A stretch of DNA of 64,000 nt from Hypericum androsaemum (GCA_963995505.1 OZ023181.1:24424366-24488365), one strand, 5' to 3'. Counted from the first letter of the stretch, positions 46,990 to 58,252 are shown. Program-made: numbers and translations. Notes: generated by a model from the sequence alone, not told the origin.

Positions 46990-47987
46990 TTGAGATGAAA
47001 TTCTCCCTATAGTACAGTCATTAGCTTTATCAAGCATGTAACCTGATGTCAGCTCATAATTAAAAAAGGAAAAACATCTCTCTTAAATAAGATGGGAGCT
47101 CCGTATTACTACCTCGCCATACACCAATTTTAGTGATGCATCAATTATAGCTTAACAATAAATCTCACATTCGATTGTAAATGTATTAAAATTCTATAAG
47201 AAAAAATATATTATTGTTTGTGGTTCATTCTATCTCGAGCTTAAATTAATTTTTTTAGTGAATTTTAAATAATTTCTGAGTAAAATTGGAGCTGCCCACC
47301 TACCAACCTCAATCAGGCTGGAATCAATGAACGACCGGAAGCGTGGTGTAAATTAGTTAATTATACGAGAACTTAACATATAGTTAAAAATCTAATTCAA
47401 TTTGAATCTAAATTAGTCGTATTATTTGTGTTCGAATATGTGATAGTCTAAACAAAAAATAATTAATTTTCTAAAAAAAATAATTAAAGGACCGTTTGAG
47501 ATGAAATTCTCCCTATAGTACAGTCATTAGCTTTATCAAGCATGTAACCTGATGTCAGCTCATAATTAAAAATGGAAAAACATCTCTCTTAAAATAAGAT
47601 GGGAGCTCCGTATTATTACCTCGCCATACACCAATTTTAGTGATGCATCAATTATAGCTTAACAATAAATCTCACATTCGATTGTAAATAGATTAAAATT
47701 GTATAAGAAAAAATATATGTTTGTTTGTGCTTCATTCTGTATCGAGTTTAAATTAATTTTTTTAGTGAATTTTAAATAATTTCAGAGTAAAATTGGAGCT
47801 GCCCACCTACCAACCTCAATCAGGCTGGAATCAATGAACGACCGGAAGCGTGTGGTGTAAACTGGTTAATTACGCGAGAACTTAACATATAGTTAAAAAT
47901 CTAATTCAATTTAAATTTAAATTATTCGATATATTTGTGTTCGAATATGTAATGGTCTAAACAAAAATAATTAAAGGACCGTTTGGT
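46990..47987 (+). repeat. 506-bp tandem direct duplication upstream of the aldolase gene
   Basis: TTTGAGATGAAATTCTCCCT begins at 46989 and again at 47495. The two units are almost identical through CAGCTCATAATTAAAAA, GCTGCCCACCTACCAACCTC and AACGACCGGAAGCGTG. The first ends near 47494 and the second near 47987, where both reach AATTAAAGGACCGTTTG. The second copy ends about 280 bases before the aldolase ATG. Confidence 0.9.
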
Positions 47988-48267
47988 ATCGCCGCACGTT
48001 TATTGTCCCCGTCAAAACTCCAAAGGGCCCCCAGCGGACTCTCCTATTTCGCCTTTCATTTTCCCCCTCGCCAACTGCCACTTTCTCCTATTCGAATATA
48101 ACTAAACCCCACCAACTCCCCAAATTCAGAAAGCCATAGAAAAAAGGGCCTAGTCCTAGTCGCCTTTCCCCTTCTCGTAACTATCGAAGAGCCGAATACC
48201 AAAACAGCTCACAACAGTCCGCTTTTGTCGCTCTCACCCGTCGCCGTTTCGTGATCTCCTGGTAGAG
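47988..48267 (+). promoter_or_regulatory. Proximal promoter and leader of the aldolase gene
   Basis: This is the unique sequence between the tandem repeat and the start codon. It is C/T-rich (CCTTTCCCCTTCTCG, CGCTCTCACCCG), a common composition for leaders of highly expressed plastid-protein genes. A possible TATA-like AATATAAC lies near 48096. Confidence 0.4.
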
Positions 48268-50741
48268 ATGGCCTGCGCGAGCTTTACGAGCCTGAAAACG
48301 ACGCCGTCCACGTGGATCGGCCACTCCTCCCCCAAGCCGATCGCCTCCCGCCGGGCCGCCTCACTTCGGATCCGCGCCAGCTCCTACTCCGAGGAGCTTG
48401 TCCACACCGCCGTCAGTTCCTCAACTTTAAACACATATTCGTATTTCTCTCTTCTCTTTTTTTTCGTCTATTAGTTCATTTTCACTTTCGTTTTGATCCG
48501 AGCGGTTAGAGATTCGGATTCCTCGAGTAAACGGAGTAGGAACTGAATATCGATTCGTAAATAAATATAGCTCTAAATAAGCCATACTTGCATCGAAGTT
48601 ACCTCTTTCGATTTTTATAGCGTCGGTTACCAGAAAATTAACGTTAGAGTCCATAAGATCGATCTCGCTAAGCTTGGTTGTTTTTTTTTTTTGTGTTTGG
48701 TTCAAGAATATAGTGACAGTTACCGGAAAATTTGTGTTGTCCAGCATGTAAGCTTTTGTTGGAGGAGATAAGAGCTAGTGGATTGTCAGATTGACCGGGC
48801 TAGGATTTGTGTTATACCAAGTCAAACTGCTTTGGGGAACGGTTATTCATTAGGTTCGTTTGGGATTTTGTTTGGTGTGTGCAGAAATCGATTGCGTCCC
48901 CAGGGAGAGGGATCCTTGCTATCGATGAGTCGAACGCTACGTGCGGGAAGAGGCTGGATTCGATTGGCTTGGATAATACCGAGACAAACCGTCAGGCGTA
49001 TAGGCAGCTCCTGCTGACCACCCCTGGGCTCGGGGAGTACATCTCTGGCGCCATCCTTTTCGAGGAGACACTGTACCAGTCCACCACTGATGGGAAGAAT
49101 TTTGTGGAGTGCTTGCGCGAGGAGAACATAGTGCCTGGGATCAAAGTTGACAAGGTATGTGAACGGAGGAGACTGTAGATTCTTGTGTTTATGATTGCTG
49201 GTTGTGTGTTTAATGGTGGCCTAATCTTATTGAGTTTTTTTCTCTTTCGGTTTCAGGGTTTGGTTCCTCTTCCAGGATCAAACAATGAGTCTTGGTGCCA
49301 GGGTTTAGACGGATTGGCTTCAAGGTCTGCTGAGTACTACAAGCAGGGTGCTCGTTTTGCCAAGTGGTAAGGAAGCTTTGAATGGCATCAAGCCCAATAT
49401 TGTTTTAATCTCTCATATGCGTTTTTCGTGACTATGCTTTAAGTTTCTTGATGTTTGCGGGTTCTGGACATTTTCTTTCATGAAATTTTCAGGAGGACAG
49501 TTGTCAGCATTCCCTGTGGTCCTTCTGCTCTAGCTGTTAAGGAAGCTGCATGGGGACTTGCACGTTATGCTGCCATTTCTCAGGCAAGAAACATTTCCTT
49601 ACTTTCAACTAAATTATCCATTTGAACAAGGCATCTGAATTGACTAAATGAACGCTGGAAACCAATTTTGAATTGTCAATATCAGATCTGCCATATCTGA
49701 TATTACACAAATCATTTATGGGTGATTAACTCCCTTTCTTGATGTAATCAGCATTAACTATTTTTAAAGGATTCGTTTCTATTATGTTTTGCAAACACCT
49801 TCTTCCTGTTACCTATGCCGATCTTAATTGTTTGCCTATATGCAGGACAATGGTCTTGTCCCCATTGTTGAGCCCGAGATTCTTCTTGATGGAGATCATG
49901 GAATTGACAGGACGCTTGAAGTGGCCGAGAAAGTTTGGTCAGAAGTCTTTTTCTACTTGGCAGAGAACAATGTCTTGTTCGAGGGCATTCTTCTTAAGCC
50001 CAGCATGGTAACACCAGGGGCTGAACACAAGCAGAAAGCTTCACCTGATACCATAGCCAAATACACACTGACAATGCTTAAAAGGAGGGTACCCCCCGCT
50101 GTTCCTGGAATCATGGTACTTCATCTGAACCTAGCTTTATCAATAATGTGATTGTTATTTCATGAATAGCATATCACACCTCCACTTGTGGATGCTTCAT
50201 TGTGTTGTCTTCTCTCTCGCCCTTGGTCATGCTTTGCTTGTATATGGAAGAAATCTGGTAGCTAAATTTATAATCAGTTGAAAGTTGTAGACTCTGTGAA
50301 CTATATCCACGAGGTCCGAAATCTGTGAGCTAGCTTCTTGTTGCGGACTTATTACAGTGCTATTAAGTTTGATTGCATGAGCAAATTGATCTTCATTGAT
50401 AAAATTGAACTCTATGTTAGTTTCATCAGTAGTTTTAAGTCTTCTTCTAAACTGTTCTGCAGTTCTTGTCTGGAGGACAGTCCGAAGTGGAGGCAACTCT
50501 TAACCTGAACTCGATGAACCAAACTCCCAACCCGTGGCACGTATCCTTCTCTTATGCACGGGCGCTGCAAAACACCGTGCTCAAGACATGGCAAGGACGC
50601 CCCGAGAACATTGAAGCTGCACAGAAGTCTCTCCTTATCCGTGCCAAGGCGAACTCCCTGGCTCAGCTCGGAAGGTACTCTGCTGAAGGCGAGAGCGAGG
50701 AAGCCAAGAAAGGAATGTTTGTCAAGGGCTACACCTACTAA
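48268..50741 (+). CDS. FBA3: Plastid class I fructose-bisphosphate aldolase
   Basis: Six exons, 48268-48411, 48885-49154, 49257-49366, 49493-49583, 49846-50115 and 50463-50741, join in frame to 387 aa. Residues 1-40 are Ser/Thr/Arg-rich with few acidic residues, a typical chloroplast transit peptide. The enzyme starts at [25 protein letters not shown]. It interconverts fructose-1,6-bisphosphate with dihydroxyacetone phosphate and glyceraldehyde-3-phosphate in plastid glycolysis and the Calvin cycle. The Schiff-base lysine is K256 in [12 protein letters not shown]. The end [11 protein letters not shown] is the conserved class I tail. Wording such as [20 protein letters not shown] favours the FBA3 type over FBA1/FBA2, from memory of the Arabidopsis set. 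The fourth intron begins GCAAGA, a GC-AG intron. All residues look intact. Confidence 0.94.
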
Positions 50742-51693
50742 GTGAAAGCTACCGATATGATGTGCCCTAGTGTGTCTACCATTGTATCTTGTCACATGCT
50801 AACCATGCGTGCCAGGAAAATGTAGCTTTAGATAAGCTTCTTGAATTGCTTTCTCCACTTGACTTGAGTCAGAGAGCTTGAATAATACCCAGGATAAGGT
50901 TTCCAACGGCTGTATCATTTACATGTTTGATGTTACTATTGTTCTTCAAACGCCGGGTTAAGTTTTGTTTTCTTGCAAAATATTGTTGGTAATTTAATAT
51001 CTTCCGCTTTAGAGCTAAATCAACTTCCAGAAGATAATATAGCCAAATAAAAAAGTTGACAGTCTCCTCATTGGAGTTTCTTACCTTATAAGACAATCGT
51101 TTTTATCTTATATGATGAATATATTTTTTGCATGTAATTGCCCATTATATTATTCCTGAAAAGGAAAGGCTCAAGGAATTGAGAGAAATAACAACAGAAT
51201 TAGCCATTCATGGAATCGAGAGGTTCCTCTAATTTTTTTTAAAAAATTACACCTTTCGTTTAAGGAATTTTCAGTAGGTTATATTGCTGAATGAAAAAAT
51301 AGGCTTGTACCGGTTGCAGGAAGGTACTATATTTTATTTATCTTTATTTAGTGGTAAAATCCATAGTGTTGAAAAAGGTGGTCTGACCGGCGGTCGGACC
51401 ACGAATCATTCAAAAGAAGCGGCATGTTTTAGGGGTAAAACAGCATCTGGTTGGACTGCCCAAAATTCGGTCAGACCTGGTAGTTTGTACTAGTTTTTGA
51501 CTCGGACCGCCCAGTCTAACAAGATTTTATCCAAATCAGCAAAAATTTAAACAAAAAAGTCGTATTATATGCTCAGTTTATCTAAATCAACAAAGGAAAA
51601 TTGACTTTATATGTTATAAATTGGTTGATATTTCTAAAATGTAGATTTTGAAATCTATATTTTGACTATTTAGTCTACATATTATTCGAATAA
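50742..51693. other. Intergenic, aldolase 3' flank, no gene seen
   Basis: The first part contains the aldolase 3' untranslated region. The remainder is AT-rich with only a short chance frame at 51284-51493. Confidence 0.45.
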
Positions 51694-51702
51694 TGATAAA
51701 AA

Positions 51703-52896
51703 GGGAAAATTATGCTCAGGTCCCTGTAATTTGGCATTCCTCCCTCTGGGGTCCCTCCATTTCCGAAATCGTTCCTGACGTCCCCGAAGTTTGGTTTTAC
51801 AGACTCTCGAGTCCCTGACGGCTCTTTTTTTCATTTTTGGTCATGGAAATGACCAAAATATCCTTAAACAAAAAATATAAAAATTCATCTTCTTCAACCT
51901 TTGAACAAAACACCAAAAATCAAAAACCAACCCAAAAATAAGATCAAACTAATCAAAATCAAGAACACAACCAAGAACATTAAGGAAAAAAATCAGAATA
52001 AAATTAAAAAAAATCAAACCAAGAACAACGAGGTGGGATCTGGCTTTCTTCTTCTTAAGAACTCTGCAGAAGGCTAGATCTAAAAAAAAGCCAGATCTAT
52101 CTGCTGTAATTGAACAAGTTCTCCCCCATTCTCATCCACCACCGAAACTCTGATCTTCGCCGATAATGCCACCGACTCTAGCCAGTCCAGCGACAGCACC
52201 GTCGAAGGCCGCGCGACCGTCATCGCACCATAGTACTGGAACGACGACCCCGGCGACTGCACGTACACTGTTAGCGCCTTATCCGGTGGCAAAATCAAGT
52301 CGTTCAGCTGGAAGACCATGTTGTCAGTGAGGACCAAACCGTCATCGCTTGCACACGTACGTTCCTCCCCCTCCCCGGAGGACCACATTGTCGGTGAGGA
52401 CGACGTTGATGGTATTGTTTCTGGCTGGGTTGACGTTGATGGGACGGCGGGACGATGGAGACGGCGGGACGATGGGACGGCGGGGATCGAAGATGTCGCT
52501 GGCAGTGGAGATGAACTCGAGAAGTGGGGAGTTGGAGGGGGATCAAAGTTTGGTGGAATTAAAAGTTTAGGTTTCTTGATTTCGGTGGGTTTAGATCTTG
52601 AACGATCTGAGTTTTTTTTTCTTAATATTTTTAGTTGTGTTCTTGATTTTGATTAGTTTGATCTTATTTTAGGGTTGGTTTTTTGTTGTTGGTGTTCTTG
52701 GTCAAAGGTTGAAGAAGGTGTTTTTTTTTGTTTAAGGATATTTTGGTCATTTCTATGACCAAAAATGAAAAAAAAAGCCGTCAGGGACCCAAGAGTCTCT
52801 AAAACCAAACTTCGGGGACGTCAGGAACGATTTCAAAAATGCAAGGATCCCAGAGGGAGAGACGCCAAACTATAAGGACCTGAGCATAATTTTCCC
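51703..52896. mobile_element. Mutator-like element carrying a Hikeshi/OPI10-like gene fragment
   Basis: The ends are GGGAAAATTATGCTCAGGTC and GACCTGAGCATAATTTTCCC. The flanking 9-mers TGATAAAAA (51694-51702) and TAATAAAAA (52897-52905) differ at one base. The inverted repeats run about 180 bases and share their inner part with the element at 31302. The centre carries a minus-strand frame (52388-52080) that looks like a captured host coding piece. There is no transposase. Its length (1194 bp) is close to the 1196 bp of the element at 17266. Confidence 0.85.
52080..52388 (-). pseudogene. Captured fragment resembling the Hikeshi/OPI10 (DUF775) domain
   Basis: A 102-codon minus-strand frame contains LPPDKALTVYVQSPGSSF, then YYGAMTVARPSTVLSLDW and ALSAKIRVSVVD. 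These match, from memory, the core of plant OPI10/Hikeshi-like proteins, which import Hsp70 into the nucleus in animals. Only part of the domain is present, the segment after LSLDW is shortened, and the frame ends in element sequence. It lies inside the element 51703-52896, so it is best read as a transduplicated fragment. Whether it is transcribed is unknown. Confidence 0.5.
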
Positions 52897-52905
52897 TAAT
52901 AAAAA

Positions 52906-53308
52906 TTGTCCGGTCCGAGCAGACGATCCAGAAAACTGACAAAATTCGGCCCATACCAAAATCCGTATTTTAAAACTATGGTAAAATCTTGAAGCTTTGT
53001 TTTTTTTCTAAAAACAACGAATTGTTACAATGATGGGTTTTTTTAAGACAGAGTGTTTAACCGGCAAAAGAATTAGTTGGAATTGAAGAATTAAAGCCAA
53101 GACTAGGCGTACTAAGTATTTTCCTAGACTTGTACATCACTGCTTTATAATTTCAAAATCTTCTATTTATTGACACTACTATTTGAACTATTTTTTTGGC
53201 CCGCGCTTCCAATACAAGCACCAAGACACGCACCCTCCCTCCACCCCCTTAGTTGACCCCAAAACAACGTCGAAGCCGCCCCCACGACGTCGTTTCACTT
53301 GCATGCTC
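52906..53308 (+). promoter_or_regulatory. Probable original upstream region of the helicase gene, now cut off by copia
   Basis: Sequence just left of the insertion is C-rich from 53205 (CACGCACCCTCCCTCCACCC, then ACGACGTCGTTTCACTTGC). It should have continued into 58780 onward before the copia insertion, because the CATTC duplication joins 53309-53313 and 58780-58784. The contiguity is inferred from that duplication. Confidence 0.5.
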
Positions 53309-53400
53309 CATTCTGTTGGGTATGGAGACTTCGTACTATACAGAGTTACTGTTCACATGTTGACTATACTGGGTTACTGTTCATATGTTGACTATACTGG

Positions 53401-53910
53401 GAAGAGGAGCACAAGTGGTTATGTCTTTACGCTGGGAGGGACAGCGATATCTTGGGCCTCGAGACTACAAAAGGTAGTAGCTTTGTCAACCGCGGAAAGT
53501 GAGTACGTGGCTGTGACGGAAGCAAGTAAAGAGATGGTATGGTTGCAGAATTTCTTGGTGGAGTTGGGGAAAGAGCAAAGTGAGAGTGTGCTCCACAGTG
53601 ATAGCCAAAGTGCGATACACTTGGCAAAGAATCCCGCTTTCCACTCAAGGACAAAGCACATTGAGTTGAAGTATCACTACATACGTGATCTCTTAGAAAG
53701 GAAGATCTTAAGGCTTGAAAATATTGACGGGAAAGTGAATCCCGCGGATATGTTGACTAAGGTGGTTACCTTAGAGAAGCTGAAGCTCAACATGGCTTCA
53801 GCGGGTCTGGTAAACTAGAGAAGAGACCCGGCGTACCAAGAAGTGAAGAGGAGAAGGAGGTCATCAAGTGAACGGTGACAAGTGTTGAGGTCAGTCTCCA
53901 GGTGGGAGAT
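53401..53910 (+). pseudogene. Duplicate of the copia RNase H end (first, truncated unit)
   Basis: This encodes the C-terminal RNase H segment from STSGYVFTLGGTAISWASRL through the stop at 53816-53818 and the polypurine tract before the LTR. It is nearly identical to 57835-58344 and starts abruptly inside the domain, so the rest of the first unit was deleted. Confidence 0.9.
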
Positions 53911-54343
53911 TGTTGACTCGGCACTATTCATCCGGGGCCAGAAATGTGATTTCTGGTGGACGATTTTGCCCCTACCGACACTAAATAGTCCTAAGATGTG
54001 GGCACTATAAATACCCACCTCTCAGTCACTATTTCTGTATCTTCTTCCTTGTGTAGAGAGAGAGAGACAGAGAGAGAAGAGGAGAGAGAGAAACACCATT
54101 GTTGAGCGAGTGAAGCTCTAGAGTATAGATCGAGCTTGATATAGTGAAATCTCCTGGCTTGGTATGCCCCCGGACGTAGATCGGTTAAGATCGAACAGGG
54201 TGACCAAATCTGTTGTTCTTGTTTGACTGTGAGTTTTCTTTATTCGTAGTTGTGGTCGATCTCCTCGTTGTGTTCGTAGATCTTGCTCCGATCTTGTTCG
54301 TTGCGTTGTTTGGGTCCACGGGAAAGTGGGTTATTTCCCAACA
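53911..54343 (+). repeat. Left (shared) LTR of the young copia element
   Basis: 433 bases, TGTTGACTCGG to TTTCCCAACA. It contains GGCACTATAAATACCCACC, a TATA-box promoter for the element, near 54000-54020. It differs from the right LTR at only a handful of positions that I could see by eye. Confidence 0.94.
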
Positions 54344-54372
54344 ACTGGTATCAGAGCACCCGGGTTTAGGGC

Positions 54373-56100
54373 GTGGTGGGAGCAATCACGATGGGTGATG
54401 TGAGATCGCCCGTGGAGAAGTTCGATGGCGTCGACTATGGCTTCTGGAAGATGCAAGTAGAGGACTACTTGTATGGCAAAGATTTGCACTTGCCCCTTGA
54501 TGGGAAGAAGCCTGAGGACATGAAGGAAGAGGAGTGGAAGCTCCTAGATCGGAAAGCGATGAGCGTGGTGCGCTTGTCTTTGTCTAGGAACGTGGCCTTG
54601 CACACAGTAAAGTCAAAGACCACGAAGGAGATGTTGGAGACGTTGTCCGAGATGTACGAGAAGCCATCGGCGGCCAACAAAGTTCACTTGATGAGGAAGC
54701 TCTTCAACCTTAAGATGGCGGAGAGTACCTCGGTATCGGTACACCTCCACGAGTTCAATGCGACCATCGCTTCTTTGAGCTCGGTGAAGATTGACTTCGA
54801 TGATGAGGTACAAGCTCTAATTTTGCTAAGTTCCTTACCCGATAGTTGGAATGGCACGGTCACGGCGGTGAGTGCCTCGGCGGGGAAGGTGGTACTCAAG
54901 TTGGATGAGGTGAGGGACTTGATTATGAGTGAGGAGATTCGTAGGAAAGAGTCCGGAGTAGCCTCGGGTTCGGCTTTGAATGCTAGCAATAGAGGGAGGT
55001 CCGAATCTAAGTGGAAGGGGAAGAAGGACTGGAGCAGGTCCAAGTCCAAATCGAAGGATGGTTCGAAGAGGGACATGAGTTCCATTAAATGCTGGAACTG
55101 TGAGAAGTTTGGCCACTTTAGAACCCAATGCAAGGCACCGAAGAAGGAGGATAAGTCAGCAAATGCAATAACAGAGGACCACGGGGATGCATTGATCTTG
55201 AGTGTTAGTAGCCCGTTGGAGGCTTGGGTATTGGATTCAGGAGCATCATTCCACTCTTGTAGTGACAAGGGGATAATGGAATTGTATACCCCAGGAGAAT
55301 TTGGCAAGGTTTATCTAGCTGATGATGAGCCATTGCAAATTGTGGGTAAAGGAGATGTGAGAATCAATACTCCTAATAAATCATTGTTAATGTTGAAGGG
55401 AGTGAGACACATCCCTAGGTTAAGAAGGAATTTGCTCTCCGTGGGACAACTAGATGAAGAGGGGTATGATGTAGCCTTTGGTTGTCGGACATGGAAGATC
55501 ACCAAGGGAGCTAGAGTGGTGGCTCGTGGTGAGAAGGAAGGTACGTTGTACATGACAAGGAACACTCATGAAAGTATTGATCTTGTAGGAGAAACCAATG
55601 ATGCAGATCTGTGGCATAGTAGGCTTGGCCACATGAGTGAGAAGGGGATGCGGGTGCTTTGTTCAAAGGGGAAGCTACCGGGTCTAAAGACCGTGGACGT
55701 GGGTCTTTGTGAAGACTGTGTATTTGGGAAGCAGAAGAGGGTGAGCTTCTCAAGAAGTGGTAGAACTCCTAAGCCGGAGAAGCTTGAATTGGTCCACAGT
55801 GATCTGTGGGGACCGGCACCGGTGGCATCCGTGGGTGGTTCCTTGTATTACATGACTTTCATAGATGACTCTACAAGGAAGGTGTGGGTCTACTTCCTAA
55901 AGCATAAGTCTGATGTTTTCAATGCCTTCAAGAAGTGGAAGGCTCTTGTGGAGAATGAGACGAATCTCAAGGTGAAGTGTTTGAGGTCCGATAATGGTGG
56001 TGAGTACGAGCTTCAAGAGTTTAAAGACTTTTGTGCAAAGTATGGGATTCGCATGGAAAAGACGGTAGCTGGGACCCCCCCAGCAAAATGGCATAGCTGA
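54373..56100 (+). CDS. Copia gag-protease-integrase frame
   Basis: A 575-codon frame. Gag starts MVGAITMGD, where the Met at 54391 (MGDVRSPVEKFDG) is the likelier start. A zinc knuckle CWNCEKFGHFRTQC lies near 55090-55131. The protease motif VLDSGASFHS is near 55233. The integrase HHCC zinc region (HSRLGH, CEDCVFGKQ) is near 55615-55735, followed by the DDE core from LVHSDLWGP. The frame ends early because a run of seven C at 56074-56080 shifts the frame within the integrase. One base beyond the expected run length accounts for it. The rest of integrase continues at 56105-56740 in another frame. Confidence 0.9.
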   Translation: MVGAITMGDVRSPVEKFDGVDYGFWKMQVEDYLYGKDLHLPLDGKKPEDMKEEEWKLLDRKAMSVVRLSLSRNVALHTVKSKTTKEMLETLSEMYEKPSAANKVHLMRKLFNLKMAESTSVSVHLHEFNATIASLSSVKIDFDDEVQALILLSSLPDSWNGTVTAVSASAGKVVLKLDEVRDLIMSEEIRRKESGVASGSALNASNRGRSESKWKGKKDWSRSKSKSKDGSKRDMSSIKCWNCEKFGHFRTQCKAPKKEDKSANAITEDHGDALILSVSSPLEAWVLDSGASFHSCSDKGIMELYTPGEFGKVYLADDEPLQIVGKGDVRINTPNKSLLMLKGVRHIPRLRRNLLSVGQLDEEGYDVAFGCRTWKITKGARVVARGEKEGTLYMTRNTHESIDLVGETNDADLWHSRLGHMSEKGMRVLCSKGKLPGLKTVDVGLCEDCVFGKQKRVSFSRSGRTPKPEKLELVHSDLWGPAPVASVGGSLYYMTFIDDSTRKVWVYFLKHKSDVFNAFKKWKALVENETNLKVKCLRSDNGGEYELQEFKDFCAKYGIRMEKTVAGTPPAKWHS

Positions 56101-56104
56101 GAGG

Positions 56105-58252
56105 ATGAACCGAACACTAAATGAGAGAGCAAGGGCCATGAGGTTGAAGAGTGGCCTTCCGAAGATGTTTTGGGCAGATGCTGTAAATACTGCAGCATTC
56201 TTGATCAACAGAGGGCCATCAACTCCTTTGGAGAATGAGATACCGGAGGAGATGTGGAGTGGCAAAGAGGTTGATCTGACTTTCTTACGAGTGTTTGGTT
56301 GTGTTTCCTATGTGCTTGTGGATGCAGGTGATAGGAGTAAGCTTGATGCAAAGTACAAGAAGTGCACATTCATTGGATATGGAGGAGATGAGTTCGGGTT
56401 CCACTTTTGGGATGAGAAAAACCGAAAGGTTGTGAGGAGCCGGGATGTCATATTCAATGAGAAGGTAATGTACAAGGACAAGGGGGATTTAGCTGATGAA
56501 GTGGAACCTACCGGTGAGGTGGTCGAGTTAGACATCTCAAACTCGGGTGGGAGCAGGATACTTGATGGCCAAGAGGCCGAAGTGGAGATGGAGCCAAGAT
56601 CACCACTAACAGTGGTTCCATTGAGGAGGTCCACTAGACAACGTGGATCTCCGGATAGATATTCGCCAGCAAACTACTATCTCTTATTGACCGATGGAGG
56701 AGAACCTGAGGATTTTGAAGAAGCTCAAGAAAGTGAGTAAGTGAACGAGTGGAAACTTGCCATGAATGATGAGATGGAGTCCTTGAGGAGCAATGGAACT
56801 TGGGAGTTAGTTGAACTTCCCAAGGGTAAGAAAGCATTGCATAACAAGTGGGTCTATAGAGTGAAGAAAGAGGCGGATGGCACCGAACGTTACAAAGCAA
56901 GACTGGTTGTAAAGGGATTTCAGCAGAAGTATGGTATTGACTTCACTGACATCTTCACTCCTGTTGTGAAGATGACCACCATCCGGATGGTGCTAAGTAT
57001 GGTGGCTGCTGAAGATTTATTGCTAGAGCAAATGGATGTGAAGACCGCAATTCTTCATGGTGATCTAGAGGAAGAGATCTACATGGAGCAACCAGAGGGG
57101 TTCTTGCAAGGTGACGATAAGCTTGTGTGCAGGTTGAGGAAGAGTCTGTACGGGTTGAAGCAAGCTCCAAGACAATGGTACAAGAAGTTTGATGGATTCA
57201 TTCGGGAGATTGAATTTTCTCGTTGTGGAGCAGATCATTGTTGTTATATGAAGAAGCTGGATAATGGCTATATCATCCTCCTGCTTTATGTTGATGACAT
57301 GTTGATAGCAGGCACCAGTGCAAGTGAGGTGAGCAAGGTGAAGAAGCAATTATCCGAAAGGTTTGCCATGAAGGACTTGGGTGAGGCTAAGCAAATCCTT
57401 GGAATGAGGATTGAGAGAGATAGAGCTGCAGGGAAGCTATTTCTCTCACAAGCCGAGTACATTGAGAAGGTGCTGCAGAGGTTTAGCATGCAAAAAGCCA
57501 ACCCCAAGTTGACTCCGTTAGCTGGACACTTCAAATTGTCCAAGAAGGACTCGCCTAAGACTAAGGCGGAGGAGGCTAAAATGGAGAAGACTCCCTATGC
57601 ATCGGCGGTGGGTAGCTTGATGTATGCTATGATTTGTACGAGGCCAGACATAGCACATGCGGTGGGAGTAGTGAGCAAGTTCATGAGCAATCCGGGTGAG
57701 CAACATTGGGTTGCAGTGAAATGGATCCTTGGCTACTTGAGAGGTACCACCGAGAAGTGTCTTTGTTTTGAGGGCAAAGATGTGAAGCTCCTAGGCTATT
57801 GTGATGCGGACTTGGGGTCCAATGACCATAATGAGAAGAGGAGCACAAGTGGTTATGTCTTTACGCTGGGAGGGACAGCGATATCTTGGGCCTCGAGACT
57901 ACAAAAGGTAGTAGCTTTGTCAACCGCGGAAAGTGAGTACGTGGCTGTGACGGAAGCAAGTAAAGAGATGGTATGGTTGCAGAATTTCTTGGTGGAGTTG
58001 GGGAAAGAGCAAAGTGAGAGTGTGCTCCACAGTGATAGCCAAAGTGCGATACACTTGGCAAAGAATCCCGCTTTCCACTCAAGGACAAAGCACATTGAGT
58101 TGAAGTATCACTACATACGTGATCTCTTGGAAAGGAAGATCTTAAGGCTTGAAAAGATTGACGGGAAAGTGAATCCCGCGGATATGTTGACTAAGGTGGT
58201 TACCTTAGAGAAGCTGAAGCTCAACATGGCTTCAGCGGGTCTGGTAAACTAG
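56105..58252 (+). CDS. Copia integrase end, reverse transcriptase and RNase H, split by a stop
   Basis: The frame resumes at MNRTLNERARAM and runs to a TAA at 56738-56740, then continues in the same frame from VNEWKLAMNDEMES to 58252. The stop probably came from a C-to-T change in a glutamine codon. Reverse transcriptase motifs include KARLVVKGF near 56900, LDV-like EQMDVKTAILHG near 57030 and the catalytic YVDDM at about 57288. RNase H begins near 57790 (YCDADLGSND). With one frameshift and one stop in an otherwise clean copy, the element was probably active until recently but cannot make the full polyprotein. Confidence 0.9.

Noticed and set aside
54684..55307. Minus-strand frame of 207 codons
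   Set aside because: It is antisense to copia gag and has no independent support.
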